A stretch of 64,000 nucleotides of DNA from VRUE01 sp963699225 (GCA_963699225.1 OY969423.1:682001-746000); one strand, 5' to 3'. Positions 35,145 to 44,359 are shown, numbered from the stretch's first letter. Program-made: numbers and translations. Notes: generated by a model from the letters alone, not told the origin.

Positions 35145-35885
35145 TTAGTAGAGGGCGGTGGCTAGGCGGCGGCGGTAGCTCGTTGCGGCTGGGTCGGCTG
35201 GATCGAAGCCGGCGAGGATGCCGACGACGGCGCGGCGGAGTTGCTCGCGGGTGGCATCCTCCTCGGTCTTGGCCAGTTGCTCAAGCAGCGCGTCGAGAGC
35301 CGCGGGGGTCTCGCCGCGGTTGAGCGCCTCGAAGGCCTCGGTGGCAACGCCGGCCTTGGAAAGAGCAACGCGCGCAGCGATTCCCTCGGCGGCGAAATCG
35401 CCCTCGTAAGGCTCCACCGCGGCCAGCGCGTCGTCCTCCGCCCCACGCTCGAGCCGCTTGCCCGCCAGCGCGACGGCGATGTCGGCGCGGCGCGGCTCCA
35501 GTTCGGATGCCTCGCGCAGGGAGAGCTCGTCGCCGGCGGCAAGCAGCTCGTCGGCGCGCGATGGCACCAGCGAGTCGAAGAGCGCTTCGACTTTCGCCTT
35601 GGGCACCGCGCCAACGAATTCGTCGACGACCTCCCCATCCTGGAAAGCCTTGACAGCGGGGATGCCCTGGATGCCGAAGCGGGCCGAGAGCCCCTGGTTG
35701 GCGTCGACGTCGACCTTGGCCAGCAGCACCCGGCCACCACGGCTGGCCTCCGCCGCTTCCAGCGCCGGTCCCAGGGTCCGGCAGGGCCCACACCACTCGG
35801 CCCAGAAGTCAACCACGACGGGGGTCTGCCGCGAGAGCTCGATCACGTCGCGGTCGAAAGTCGCTTCGGTTACGTCGACGGCCAT
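35145..35885 (-). CDS. Thioredoxin-TPR co-chaperone (YbbN/CnoX-like)
   Basis: 246 aa. The N-terminal thioredoxin domain has an intact WCGPC active site (residues 31-35) and cis-Pro in GIQGIPAVKAF. The C-terminal ~130 residues are helical TPR-like repeats ending with the family-typical segment (QLRRAVVGILAGFDP, YRRRLATALY). Homologues act as holdases or redox partners for GroEL/DnaK clients. Cytoplasmic. Confidence 0.92.
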   Translation of the reverse strand: MAVDVTEATFDRDVIELSRQTPVVVDFWAEWCGPCRTLGPALEAAEASRGGRVLLAKVDVDANQGLSARFGIQGIPAVKAFQDGEVVDEFVGAVPKAKVEALFDSLVPSRADELLAAGDELSLREASELEPRRADIAVALAGKRLERGAEDDALAAVEPYEGDFAAEGIAARVALSKAGVATEAFEALNRGETPAALDALLEQLAKTEEDATREQLRRAVVGILAGFDPADPAATSYRRRLATALY

Positions 35886-36005
35886 GGGCGCAGGATATGC
35901 AGGACCAAACGCCGGCCCACGCCTGAGTTGGTTAAGCCTGCTTGCGTATTACGCGGACCGCGGTAGCGTCGTCAGTCGGGCGGGGTCAGCAACCGAGGAG
36001 GAAAA

Positions 36006-36383
36006 ATGTCCAACGTCGATGCCGCCCGTGCCAGCTATGAGGCCTTTGGCCGCGGCGACCTGGAAGCGCTGAAGGAAATGCTGTCGGAGGACAGCACCTG
36101 GCTGACGTCTGACGAGCTGCCACTTGGCGGCGAAACCCAGGGTCGGGACGCGATTCTCAGCAACTTCACCCAGATCCCCAACTACTGGTCGTCGTTCAGC
36201 GTCGAACCGGAGGAGTTCATCGATGCCGGCGAGTGGGTGGTGGTGAAAGGAACGCAGAGGGCAGGCCACAACGGCGACAGCTTCACGGCGCCGTTTGCCC
36301 ACCTGATGAAGTTTGCCGACGGCAAGATCGTCCGCGGCGAGTTCTACGGCGACAGCGCCAAGGCGGCCAAGGTCCTGGCCTGA
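36006..36383 (+). CDS. SnoaL-like/NTF2-fold protein
   Basis: 125 aa. The sequence follows the SnoaL_2/ketosteroid-isomerase-like pattern: AARASYEAFGRGDLEALKEML, then a beta-sheet cone with GRDAILSNF, EEFIDAGEWVVVKG and PFAHLMKFADGKIVRGEFY. AGGAGG precedes the ATG by a few bases. The family covers small isomerases, hydrolases and ligand-binding proteins, so no reaction can be named. Divergent from the thioredoxin gene and convergent with uvrB. Confidence 0.88.
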   Translation: MSNVDAARASYEAFGRGDLEALKEMLSEDSTWLTSDELPLGGETQGRDAILSNFTQIPNYWSSFSVEPEEFIDAGEWVVVKGTQRAGHNGDSFTAPFAHLMKFADGKIVRGEFYGDSAKAAKVLA

Positions 36384-36405
36384 GGGCGCTCAGCGGCGGG
36401 GGTCG

Positions 36406-38403
36406 TCAGGCCCCCGCCCGCATCCCATCGAGGTCGCGGCGCAGCTCCTTGAGCTCGTCCCGGAGCCGCCCCGCCTCCTCGAAGCGCAGGTCGTCGGCGG
36501 CAGCCAGCATCTCCTCCTCGAGGGTGACGATCGTGCGCTCGAGCTCATCCGGGTCGGCGAACTCGCCGGCGGGCTTGCCACGGCGCTTGCGCGGCGCCCG
36601 GTCCTCCATCGCCAGGAACTCGCTCATCTCGGAGATGCCCTTGCGCACGGTTGCCGGGGTAATTCCGTGCTCCTCGTTGTAGGCGAGCTGGATCGCGCGA
36701 CGACGGTCGGTCTCACGCATCGCCGCCCGCATCGCGTCGGTCTCCTTGTCGGCGTACATCAGCACCCGCCCGTTGACGTTGCGGGCAGCGCGGCCGATCG
36801 TCTGCACGAGGCTGGTCTCGCCGCGCAGGAAGCCCTCCTTGTCGGCGTCGAGGATCGCGACCAGCGAGACCTCCGGCAGGTCGAGGCCCTCGCGCAAGAG
36901 GTTGACGCCGACCAGCACGTCGTACTCGCCGAGGCGCAGGTCGCGGATGATCTGGATCCGTTCCAACGTGTCGATCTCGGAGTGCAGGTAGCGGACCTTG
37001 ATCCCGTACTCGAGCAGGTAGTTGGTCAGGTCCTCGGCCATCTTCTTGGTCAGGGTGGTGACGAGGACGCGGTCGCCGGCCTCGGCGATCCCCTTGATCT
37101 CGTTCATCAGATCGTCGATCTGGTTGCGCGTTTCGCGCACCTCGATCTCGGGGTCGATGATCCCGGTCGGGCGGACGATCTGCTCGACCGTGCGGGTCGA
37201 TTCGGCACGCTCGAAGGGGCCCGGTGTCGCCGAAACCATGACCAGCTGTGGCACCCGTTCGAGGAACTCGTCGAACTTGAGCGGCCGGTTGTCGATCGCC
37301 GAGGGCAGGCGGAAGCCGTAGTCGATCAGGGTCTGCTTCCGCGAGCGATCCCCCTCGTACATGCCGCCGATCTGCGGCACCGTCTGGTGGGACTCGTCGA
37401 CGAAGACAACAAAGTCGTCGGGGAAGTAGTCGATCAGGGTGTGCGGCGGGCTGCCCTCCGGGCGACCGTCGAGGATGCGCGAGTAGTTCTCGATCCCCGA
37501 GGTGAAACCGATCTCTTTCAGCATCTCGATGTCGTAGGCAGTCCGCTGGCGCAGGCGGTGCGCCTCCAGTTGCTTGCCCTCCGCCTCCAATTCGGCCGTG
37601 CGCGTATTCAGTTCGTTGCGGATTTCCTCGACCGCGCGCTCCAGCGTCTCGTCGCGGGTGACGTAGTGCGACGCCGGCCAGACCGAGACGTGGTCGATCG
37701 TGTCGAGGATCTCGCCGGTCAGCGGGTCGAAGTGCTGGATGCCCTCGATCTCGTCGCCGAAGAGGGCGATCCGGTACGCCGACTCGGCGTAGGAGGGCAT
37801 GATCTCCAGCACCTCGCCGCGCACGCGGAAGGCGCCGCGGCCGAGCACCGAGTCGTTGCGCTGGTACTGCATCTTGATCAGCTTGCGCAGCACCTCGTCG
37901 CGGTCGATCTCATCGCCGACTTTGAAGAGCTGCATTTTTTCGTTGTAGACCTGGGGCGAGCCGATCCCGTAGATACAGGAGACCGAGGCGACGATGATCA
38001 CGTCGCGGCGGGCGAAGAGGGATGCCGTCGCCGCGTGGCGCAGGCGGTCGATCTCGTCGTTGATCGAGGAGTCCTTCTCGATGTAGAGATCCTGGGCCGG
38101 GACGTAGGCCTCGGGCTGGTAGTAGTCGTAGTAGGAGACGAAGTACTCGACCGAGTTGTCGGGGAAGAACTCGCGGAACTCGTTGCAGAGCTGCGCCGCC
38201 AGTGTCTTGTTGTGCGCGATCACCAGCGAGGGCCGCTGCACAGCGGCGATCGTCGCCGCCATCGTGAAGGTCTTGCCGGTGCCGGTAGCACCGAGCAGGG
38301 TCTGAAAACGGTCCCCCGCCGCCAGGCCCTCGGCCAGGCCGGCGATCGCCTTCGGCTGGTCGGCGGTCGGCGTGTAGGCCGGGTTGAGCTCGAACTCGGG
38401 CAC
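36406..38403 (-). CDS. uvrB: UvrABC excinuclease subunit B
   Basis: Helicase-like damage-verification subunit that loads UvrC. The 665-aa protein has Walker A LLGATGTGKTFTMAATIA, the YYDYYQPEAYVP beta-hairpin, DESHQTVPQIGGMYEGDRSR, motif V/VI VGVNLLREGLDLPEVSLV and QTIGRAARNVNG. The C-terminal UVR helix is ELRRDLDGMR. GTG start at 38403, directly adjacent to the stop of the glycosyltransferase gene, so it is probably transcribed from wecB onwards. Confidence 0.98.
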   Translation of the reverse strand: MPEFELNPAYTPTADQPKAIAGLAEGLAAGDRFQTLLGATGTGKTFTMAATIAAVQRPSLVIAHNKTLAAQLCNEFREFFPDNSVEYFVSYYDYYQPEAYVPAQDLYIEKDSSINDEIDRLRHAATASLFARRDVIIVASVSCIYGIGSPQVYNEKMQLFKVGDEIDRDEVLRKLIKMQYQRNDSVLGRGAFRVRGEVLEIMPSYAESAYRIALFGDEIEGIQHFDPLTGEILDTIDHVSVWPASHYVTRDETLERAVEEIRNELNTRTAELEAEGKQLEAHRLRQRTAYDIEMLKEIGFTSGIENYSRILDGRPEGSPPHTLIDYFPDDFVVFVDESHQTVPQIGGMYEGDRSRKQTLIDYGFRLPSAIDNRPLKFDEFLERVPQLVMVSATPGPFERAESTRTVEQIVRPTGIIDPEIEVRETRNQIDDLMNEIKGIAEAGDRVLVTTLTKKMAEDLTNYLLEYGIKVRYLHSEIDTLERIQIIRDLRLGEYDVLVGVNLLREGLDLPEVSLVAILDADKEGFLRGETSLVQTIGRAARNVNGRVLMYADKETDAMRAAMRETDRRRAIQLAYNEEHGITPATVRKGISEMSEFLAMEDRAPRKRRGKPAGEFADPDELERTIVTLEEEMLAAADDLRFEEAGRLRDELKELRRDLDGMRAGA

Positions 38404-39723
38404 TCAGGTGACGATAGCGTGACCGTCCGTGGGCTCTTCACCGGAGCCGAGCGGTTCGCGCTCCGTCTTCGCCCAGTCGTCCTGTGCCCGCAGCTGGCGC
38501 CAGCTCGAGCGAACAAGAACAGGCCAAAGGAACCAGGTGTAAGGCGCGTAGACCTGTGCCACCAACAGTCCCTGCAGCCAGCCGAGCGGGCCGCGCGGGG
38601 CGCGGGCGGCGACGCAGCCGAGGATCGTGCCGCCGAAGGCGAGCAGATAGAAGAAGCCCAGCTGCCAGGTCGGACCTCCGCCCCAGAAAGGCGCCTTGCC
38701 GCTAGCGGCAAGGAACAAGGCGGCGACCAGGCCCAGGCCGATGATCCCCTGCCAGAACGGCATCAGCAGATAGATCAGCAGCTCGAATCGAGCGCCTCGC
38801 GGAAAGGGCGCCCGCCGCACCTCGCCGCGCAAGTCCATTGCCTGCAGGTTGCCCTGCGACCAGCGGGTGCGCTGGTTGAGCAGGCGGCGCGACCTCGAGA
38901 GGCCCTGCTGGTCGACCGTGGCGCGGAGCTCCTGACGCCCCTTCCAGCCACGGGCGATCAACCGCAAGCCGAGATCCTGGTCCTCTGTGAGGCGATCTCG
39001 CCACGGCCCCACGCCGTCGGCGATGTCGTCGAGGGCGCTGAGCCGGTTGAACTGGCCGTTGCCACCCATGCCGGCAGTGCCCCAGTCGTCGCGGCCAGCC
39101 TGGAAGAGGTAGCCGTAGACCGAGAACTCGAGATCCTGGAGCCAGGTGAGGAAGTGGCCGCGGTTGTAGATCCGCACCAGCGACTGCACCCCGCCGACGG
39201 CGGGGTCTGCCGCGAACTGGGAGGCGGCGAAGCGCGGCGCCTCGGCGCCGAGCCGGCCATCGGCGTCGACGATGACGACCACCGCCCGCTCGCGATCTTC
39301 GAGATCGGCCAGCGAGCGGTAGGCGTGGTTGAGCGCGGCGGCCTTGCCCTGCTGGGCATTTGGCAGCGTGCGTGAGAGAACGGCGAGATCGGGATGCGAA
39401 ATGCCCGCCAGAACTTCCGCGGTGCGGTCCTCAGAGGCGTCATCGATCACGATCACCCGATGACGGGACAGATCGAGCGCGAGCAGACGCTCAACGCTGT
39501 CGCGGATCGTCACCTCCTCGTCGAGAGCCGGCACGAGGAAGACCCAGGTGAACTCCTCGGCGCCGTCCACGGGCGCCGGTGGCGCCAGGCGCGCGGCGCT
39601 CAGCGCACGCATGAAAAGCACCGCCGACCAGACGAACATGCCGATGACGACGGCGAGGCAGACGCAGAAGAGCGCCAGCCAACCCGCCGAGAGTCCTTCA
39701 AACGGAAGGATCACCGCTGGCAT
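38404..39723 (-). CDS. Processive family 2 glycosyltransferase, membrane-embedded
   Basis: 439 aa. One N-terminal membrane segment (about residues 11-40), a GT-A catalytic domain with VIDDAS, the metal-binding IVDADG, the TED base motif (RLTEDQDLGLRLIARG) and QRTRW, then three or four C-terminal membrane helices. This layout matches synthase-type enzymes that build beta-linked polysaccharides while extruding them. It follows wecB by 3 nt, so the sugar may be GlcNAc- or ManNAc-derived (inference). Confidence 0.9.
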   Translation of the reverse strand: MPAVILPFEGLSAGWLALFCVCLAVVIGMFVWSAVLFMRALSAARLAPPAPVDGAEEFTWVFLVPALDEEVTIRDSVERLLALDLSRHRVIVIDDASEDRTAEVLAGISHPDLAVLSRTLPNAQQGKAAALNHAYRSLADLEDRERAVVVIVDADGRLGAEAPRFAASQFAADPAVGGVQSLVRIYNRGHFLTWLQDLEFSVYGYLFQAGRDDWGTAGMGGNGQFNRLSALDDIADGVGPWRDRLTEDQDLGLRLIARGWKGRQELRATVDQQGLSRSRRLLNQRTRWSQGNLQAMDLRGEVRRAPFPRGARFELLIYLLMPFWQGIIGLGLVAALFLAASGKAPFWGGGPTWQLGFFYLLAFGGTILGCVAARAPRGPLGWLQGLLVAQVYAPYTWFLWPVLVRSSWRQLRAQDDWAKTEREPLGSGEEPTDGHAIVT

Positions 39724-39726
39724 CAG

Positions 39727-41070
39727 CTACTCGCGGTCGAGCGCTTCGACCTGCGCCAGCGCCTCGGCCACGCCGCCGAGCGAGTCGAGCTGCGGCAGCG
39801 AGGTGGGCTCGAAGCCAGCGGCCTGGGCTACGGCGGAGCGCGTGTAGCCGGAGCCAAAGGGGCTCGGCGATTCGCCACCGAGGAGAAGATGCTCGAGCGC
39901 GGCGACGATTCGCCGAGCGGCCTGGCCGTCGCCGTAGGGGTTTTCCGCTGCGGCCATCTCGCCGTAGGCGACCGGGTCGTTGAGCAAGCGGTTACCCTCG
40001 ACGAAGATCCGCTCCGGATCGGTGCCGACGAGGCGGAGTGTGCCGGCCTCCAGCCCCTCCGTTCGCTCGGTCGTCTCGCGGGTGACGAGTACCGGCTTGT
40101 CTAGCGAAGGCGCCTCTTCCTGGATGCCCCCCGAGTCGGTGATCACCAGGTGGCAGCGCCTGAGCAGGCGCGAGAAGGTGGCGTAGCCAAGCGGCTCGCC
40201 GAGCAGGACGTTGTCAAGGCCGTCGAGGCACTCGACCAGCACCTCGCGCACCCGCGGATTGGGATGCACCGGCAAGACAAAGCGAACGTCGGGGTGCTCG
40301 GCGGCCAGGCGGACCACGCCGGCGGCTATTCCACGCAGGCCGTCGCCCCAGTTCTCGCGCCGATGCGCGGTCACGACGACGATACGGGCATCGCTCTCGT
40401 GGATCTCCTGCAGCCTGGGATCGGCGAAGTCGACGTCCATCTTCGAAGCCCACTGCAGGGCGTCGATGCCGCTGTTGCCGGTGACGAAGACCTGCGAGAC
40501 CGGCACATTCTCCCGCACCAGGTTCTGCAGGTTGGCGAAGGTGGGCGCGAAGTGGAGCCCGGCGATGGTCGAGATGACCCGCCGGTTGAGCTCCTCGGGG
40601 AAGGGGACCAGGTTGCCGCTTCCCGCCCGCAAGCCGGCCTCGACGTGCATCACCGGGATGCGCAGGTGGAACGAGGCCAGCGCGGCGGCCATTGCCGAGC
40701 TGGTGTCGCCGTGAACCAAGACCGTGGCCGGGCGCCTGCCGGCAAGCGTGTCCTCCATCGAGGGCACCGCGTCGGGCTCCATCTCGAAACGATCGACGCA
40801 GAAGTCTTCGAAGCGGCGCATTACCGAGGAGACGCGTTCATTGAGATTGGCGCGCCGCGAGCCGGCCCAGAGCACAACGTCCGACTTGATCCCGGCCAGC
40901 TCGAAGATGTAGTCGACCATGCGGTTGTGCTGGCCAGTGGAGACGACGATCGGCTCGTAGTGCTCGCTCTCGCGCAGGGCGAGGATGATCGGCACTAGCT
41001 TGATCGCCTCCGGGCGCGTGCCGACCACGATCGGCACCGCTAGCTTGGAATTTGGCTTCAACATCGGCAC
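39727..41070 (-). CDS. wecB: UDP-N-acetylglucosamine 2-epimerase (non-hydrolysing)
   Basis: Interconverts UDP-GlcNAc and UDP-ManNAc. Motifs are VVGTRPEAIKLVPIIL at the N-terminus, HVEAGLRAG, TAHRRENWGDGLRGI, DSGGIQEEAPSLDKPVLVTRETTERTE and the catalytic Asp/Glu/His set these contain. At 447 aa it exceeds the usual ~380 because of a C-terminal tail of about 60 residues after RRIVAALEHLL. The start is the GTG at 41070 or the ATG at 41064. It leads the wecB-GT2-uvrB run. Confidence 0.93.
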   Translation of the reverse strand: MPMLKPNSKLAVPIVVGTRPEAIKLVPIILALRESEHYEPIVVSTGQHNRMVDYIFELAGIKSDVVLWAGSRRANLNERVSSVMRRFEDFCVDRFEMEPDAVPSMEDTLAGRRPATVLVHGDTSSAMAAALASFHLRIPVMHVEAGLRAGSGNLVPFPEELNRRVISTIAGLHFAPTFANLQNLVRENVPVSQVFVTGNSGIDALQWASKMDVDFADPRLQEIHESDARIVVVTAHRRENWGDGLRGIAAGVVRLAAEHPDVRFVLPVHPNPRVREVLVECLDGLDNVLLGEPLGYATFSRLLRRCHLVITDSGGIQEEAPSLDKPVLVTRETTERTEGLEAGTLRLVGTDPERIFVEGNRLLNDPVAYGEMAAAENPYGDGQAARRIVAALEHLLLGGESPSPFGSGYTRSAVAQAAGFEPTSLPQLDSLGGVAEALAQVEALDRE

Positions 41071-41130
41071 TACCCGTATCGGTGAGCTTCGGGATGGCCT
41101 TGAATTTCAAATGTTGGAAGACTGCGCGCA

Positions 41131-41499
41131 ATGACGCGTTCGCAGAAGGCCCTGGCCGGATTCTTCGCCTTCACCGGGACGATGCACTTCGTCATCCCAC
41201 GCAGCTACGAGGCGATGATGCCGCCGTCGCTGCCACGCCACAAAGAGGCGGTTGTGGTCAGCGGCATTGCCGAGATAGTCGGCGGCCTGGCGGTGGCGAA
41301 GCCATCGACGCGCCGTTTCGCCCGCTGGTGGCTGCTGGCCCTGCTCGTCGCGGTCTTCCCCGCCAACGTGCACATGGCGGTCAACCCCGAGCAAGTGCGC
41401 GGGCTCGACCTCAATCGGGTCCCGCGCTGGGCGCTCTGGGCAAGGCTGCCGCTACAGCCGCTGGCGATGCTCTGGGTCTGGCGCGCCACACGCGCCTGA
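41131..41499 (+). CDS. DoxX-like small membrane protein
   Basis: 122 aa with about four membrane helices and the DoxX/DUF4267-like pattern: GFFAFTGTMHFVIPRSYEAM, SGIAEIVGGLAV, and LLALLVAVFPANVHMAVNP. Such proteins are tied loosely to thiol or quinone redox, but the activity is unknown. Divergent from wecB with a 60 nt gap. Confidence 0.85.
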   Translation: MTRSQKALAGFFAFTGTMHFVIPRSYEAMMPPSLPRHKEAVVVSGIAEIVGGLAVAKPSTRRFARWWLLALLVAVFPANVHMAVNPEQVRGLDLNRVPRWALWARLPLQPLAMLWVWRATRA

Positions 41500-41528
41500 C
41501 TCATATAAATATATAAACGTGGGGTTTT

Positions 41529-41571
41529 GTCTGCGAATGCTTTTGGCTGTAGCCCTTCTGTCTTCGCAGAC
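41529..41571. promoter_or_regulatory. Inverted repeat upstream of the XRE regulator
   Basis: gtctgcgaa (41529-41537) and ttcgcagac (41563-41571) are perfect 9-nt inverted copies, 15-58 nt upstream of the regulator's ATG. An AT-rich stretch (catataaatatataaacg, 41502-41519) just before could supply a -10. The layout suits an autoregulatory operator or a leader hairpin. Confidence 0.5.
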
Positions 41572-41586
41572 AGAGAATCGCCCGAG

Positions 41587-41835
41587 ATGAAACCACGCGA
41601 ACGTTTCGCAATTAATCTGCGTAAAGCGCGCAAGGCGAAGGGGGTCTCGCAAGAGGAGCTCGGCTTCCGCTGTGACCTGCACCGCACCGAGATCTCCCTA
41701 CTGGAGCGCGGCGGCCGAGAGCCGCGGCTGGGCACGATCGTCAAGCTGGCCGGCTCCCTCGACACCAGCCCTGAAGAGCTCTGCGAAGGCGTCACCTGGT
41801 TGCCCGGCAAGGGCAAATTCCAGATAAAAAAATAA
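41587..41835 (+). CDS. XRE-family helix-turn-helix regulator (82 aa)
   Basis: A compact lambda-repressor-like DNA-binding domain: RFAINLRKARKAKGVSQEEL, then LHRTEISLLERGGREPRLGT, matching helices 2-4 of XRE/C-protein-like regulators, plus a short C-terminal strand. No effector domain. It resembles the small controller proteins of restriction-modification systems, but no such genes are adjacent. ATG start at 41587; the frame runs upstream to 41527 without conserved residues. Confidence 0.88.
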   Translation: MKPRERFAINLRKARKAKGVSQEELGFRCDLHRTEISLLERGGREPRLGTIVKLAGSLDTSPEELCEGVTWLPGKGKFQIKK

Positions 41836-41836
41836 C

Positions 41837-41869
41837 GCCGCCTCCCCTGCTCCCGCGCCTGGGGGCGGC
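41837..41869. terminator. Hairpin between the XRE gene and a convergent membrane-protein gene
   Basis: gccgcc-t-cccc pairs with gggg-gcggc across a ~14-nt loop in the 36-nt gap between convergent stops. Confidence 0.55.
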
Positions 41870-41871
41870 TA

Positions 41872-42396
41872 CTAGGGCAAGAATCCTTCCAGTAGTTCCT
41901 GGGCGGGTCCCAAGAATCCCTGCACGTTGTTGAGCAGGGATTCGGCGTTGTTGATCAGTTCGATCGCTTGGTCGAGCGGGATACTCCGCAGCGTTTCGCG
42001 CAGCGGCCCCGCCAGGAATGGGCTCAGGGCACCGGCTTCTTCGGCATCGTCGACTGCGCGCAACAGGCCGGCCCTGACCGCCCTCGCCAGCTTGGCGTCG
42101 CTGATGTTGTAACGCTCTTTGAAGCGTTCGCGCGACTCGGGCGTGGCTAGCGCGCGGGCTAGGGTCTCACGGCTGACCCCGAGCTGACAGGCCGCGCCAT
42201 CCAGAGCCGAGAGGGTGAACTGCTCGGCGATCTGCTGCAGCCCTTCCGGGTTGCGCCAGGCGCGGTGCTTGCACGGATCCTGGGTCTTCTCCGGCGTATA
42301 GGAAGCCCCGCCCGCGGCCAGGTAGATACCGACCAGGAGCACGGCGGAGACGATCGCCCCGCCAACCAGGAGCAGCGAGCGCCGTTCGGCGTTCAC
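41872..42396 (-). CDS. Membrane-anchored protein of unknown function
   Basis: 174 aa. One N-terminal helix (about residues 8-27, LLLVGGAIVSAVLLVGIYLA), then a mainly helical extracytoplasmic domain with a possible disulfide pair (DPCKHRAW and AACQLGV). Repeating Leu-rich helices (LSPFLAGPLRETLRSI, AIELINNAESLLNNVQGFL) follow. No recognised family. It overlaps the MFS stop by 4 nt and is the last gene of the rpsA-coaE-SLT-MFS run. Confidence 0.75.
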   Translation of the reverse strand: MNAERRSLLLVGGAIVSAVLLVGIYLAAGGASYTPEKTQDPCKHRAWRNPEGLQQIAEQFTLSALDGAACQLGVSRETLARALATPESRERFKERYNISDAKLARAVRAGLLRAVDDAEEAGALSPFLAGPLRETLRSIPLDQAIELINNAESLLNNVQGFLGPAQELLEGFLP

Positions 42397-43766
42397 AGCT
42401 CCACCCTCCGCGCCAGGCCGATCGGGATCAGCGAGAGCAGCCCGATCAGGGCGGCGAGGCCGAAGGACGGGCTGAAGGCATGGGTGGCGCCGCGGTTGAG
42501 CTGGTCCTGTAGTTCTTCACGTAGCTGGACCACCTGGTCGTGTTCTTCGGGATCGGTTGGCAGCGGTTCGAAGGCCGGGCCGATCGTCGGTACCTTGCCC
42601 TTCTCGTCTTCCAGGTGACTGGCAATTTTCTGCGCCAGGTCGAGCTTGAGTAGGGGCGGCACGGGCGAGTCGAGGATCACCGCCGTGCCGGCGTCGATCG
42701 CGTCGTGGCGCTGCTGAGCGATGTCGTGGGTGAAGATCGGCGTCACCGCCAGAATCCCGATAACGACGCCGGCGTGGCGGGCGGAGATCGTCCAACCGCC
42801 GTGGATCGCCTGCGGCGCCCGGCCGCTCAGCGCGGTCTCGGTCAGCGCCGAGAGCACCAGGGCGAGGCCGATCCCGATCATCACCTGCGGCGGCACCGTG
42901 AGCGCGACCTCTGCCTTTGGCAGCAACGCCAGCCCGCCGAGCCCGCCGGAAACGAGGATCGCGCCGGCGGCGGCACGCGCCCGGGCACTAGGCACGAGCC
43001 GATCGAGGCGGCTGCCGAGCAGCGCCGCCAGCGGCATCACGCTGACCACGATCGCGGCGCCGATCGGGCTCAGGCGCCAGCCCTCGATCAGAAGCAGGAC
43101 GAGCAGGAAGAGGGCGCCGGCGATCGCCGCCGAGATCAGGGCGAGGGCCAGGTTGGCGAGGAAGTGCGGCCTGCCGGTCTGGCGCAGCTCGGTCGAGAGC
43201 ACCCCTGTCGCGGCCTCGTGCCTGGCGACGGCCAGTATCGGCACCGCGGCGGCAATCGCGATCGGAACCTGGATCAGGAAGATCGACTGCCAGGAGACCA
43301 GCTCGGTGAGCAGACCTCCGATTGCCGGGCCCAGCGCCGCGCCGGTTGCTCCCGCGGTCGCCCACAGCGCCGCGGCGCGGCGCTCGGAGCCAACCGTGGC
43401 CGGCAGCAGCTCGAGCACCGCGGTCACGGCCAGGGCGCCACCGAGCGCCTGCACGCAGCGGGCCGCGATCAGCGTGTTGAGCTGGTTCGAGGCGGCGCAG
43501 GCAAGCCCCGCTCCGGCAAAAATCGCGAGCCCAACCGCCGCGGCACGACCGGGACCGACGCGGCGCGCCAGGTGCGCTGCGGGGACGGCGGCGAGCGCCA
43601 TCACCAGGTTGAAGGAAACGAGAACCCAACTGACGCCGGCGACACTGGTGTCGAGCTGGCGGTAGATCTCCGGCAGGGCCAGGACGACGATCGAGGAGTC
43701 GGCCAGGACGAGGCCGACGGCAAGCGCCAGAGCCGCGACGCGGGGTCGGGGGGCCTCAGCGCTCAA
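42393..43766 (-). CDS. MFS transporter, drug:H+ antiporter (EmrB/QacA) type
   Basis: 457 aa from TTG at 43766, which overlaps the lytic transglycosylase stop (TTGA); the longer open frame to 43886 lies within that gene and is not used. Twelve to fourteen membrane helices. The first carries LADSSIVVLALPEIYRQL, the EmrB-type motif D1. Motif C-like ATAGATGAALGPAIGGLL follows in helix 5. A soluble loop of about 90 residues lies before the last helix (KLDLAQKIASHLEDEKGK). Substrate unknown. Confidence 0.88.
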   Translation of the reverse strand: MSAEAPRPRVAALALAVGLVLADSSIVVLALPEIYRQLDTSVAGVSWVLVSFNLVMALAAVPAAHLARRVGPGRAAAVGLAIFAGAGLACAASNQLNTLIAARCVQALGGALAVTAVLELLPATVGSERRAAALWATAGATGAALGPAIGGLLTELVSWQSIFLIQVPIAIAAAVPILAVARHEAATGVLSTELRQTGRPHFLANLALALISAAIAGALFLLVLLLIEGWRLSPIGAAIVVSVMPLAALLGSRLDRLVPSARARAAAGAILVSGGLGGLALLPKAEVALTVPPQVMIGIGLALVLSALTETALSGRAPQAIHGGWTISARHAGVVIGILAVTPIFTHDIAQQRHDAIDAGTAVILDSPVPPLLKLDLAQKIASHLEDEKGKVPTIGPAFEPLPTDPEEHDQVVQLREELQDQLNRGATHAFSPSFGLAALIGLLSLIPIGLARRVEL

Positions 43767-44359
43767 TAGCCCAGCTCCCGCGGGTACTTGTCGCGGTAAG
43801 CGCGCTGCTTGTCGAGCACCTCTTCGACGTAGGCACGGGTTTCGGGAAACGGGATCGCCTCCACGCTCAGTTCGCTGCCACCCCACTTGTCGACGTTGCC
43901 TGGCCCGGCGTTGTAAGCAGCGAGCGCGGCGACCACGTCGCCTTCGTAGCGATCCAGCAGTTCACGCAGCAGATAGGTGCCGTAGCGAATGTTGATTTCG
44001 GGATCGCTCAAGTCCTTCAGCTTGAAGGTCGTGCCGCCGCTGTGTCGCTCGATTTCGTTGGCGGCTTCCGGCGTAATTTGCATTAGCCCCCGCGCCCCGG
44101 CACTCGAGGTGCGATCGCTGAACTTCGACTCGGAGTAGATGACGGCGGCGATCAGGGCAGCATCGACGTTCTTTTCGCGCGCCTGCTGGCGAATTACGTC
44201 CTCGTGCTTGAGCGGCAGGGTGAGCTCTTGGATCGCCCTGTCGATGGTTCCCCGTGCCAGCAACACGCCGGCGACGATACCCGCGCAAACCACCGCCGCG
44301 CCAATCGCCAGACGGCGCCTTCTCCGTTTCGTAACGGGGCGATTTCGCGCTCGGCTCAT
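43763..44359 (-). CDS. Soluble lytic transglycosylase-like murein hydrolase (SLT domain)
   Basis: Cleaves glycan strands to 1,6-anhydro products. 198 aa: a basic N-terminus and one membrane anchor (about residues 18-36), then the SLT lysozyme-like domain with catalytic Glu in IYSESKF, SSAGARGLMQITPEAA, NIRYGTYLL and ALAAYNAGPGNV. It overlaps coaE and MFS by 4 nt on each side. Confidence 0.93.
   Translation of the reverse strand: MSRARNRPVTKRRRRRLAIGAAVVCAGIVAGVLLARGTIDRAIQELTLPLKHEDVIRQQAREKNVDAALIAAVIYSESKFSDRTSSAGARGLMQITPEAANEIERHSGGTTFKLKDLSDPEINIRYGTYLLRELLDRYEGDVVAALAAYNAGPGNVDKWGGSELSVEAIPFPETRAYVEEVLDKQRAYRDKYPRELGY

Noticed and set aside
36313..39375. A 1020-codon open frame on plus opposite uvrB and the glycosyltransferase
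   Set aside because: It is antisense to two clear genes, has biased Asp/Arg/Val-rich composition typical of mirror frames in high-GC DNA, and shows no domain.
41587..41835. Restriction-modification controller
   Set aside because: The HTH resembles C proteins, but no methylase or endonuclease gene is nearby.
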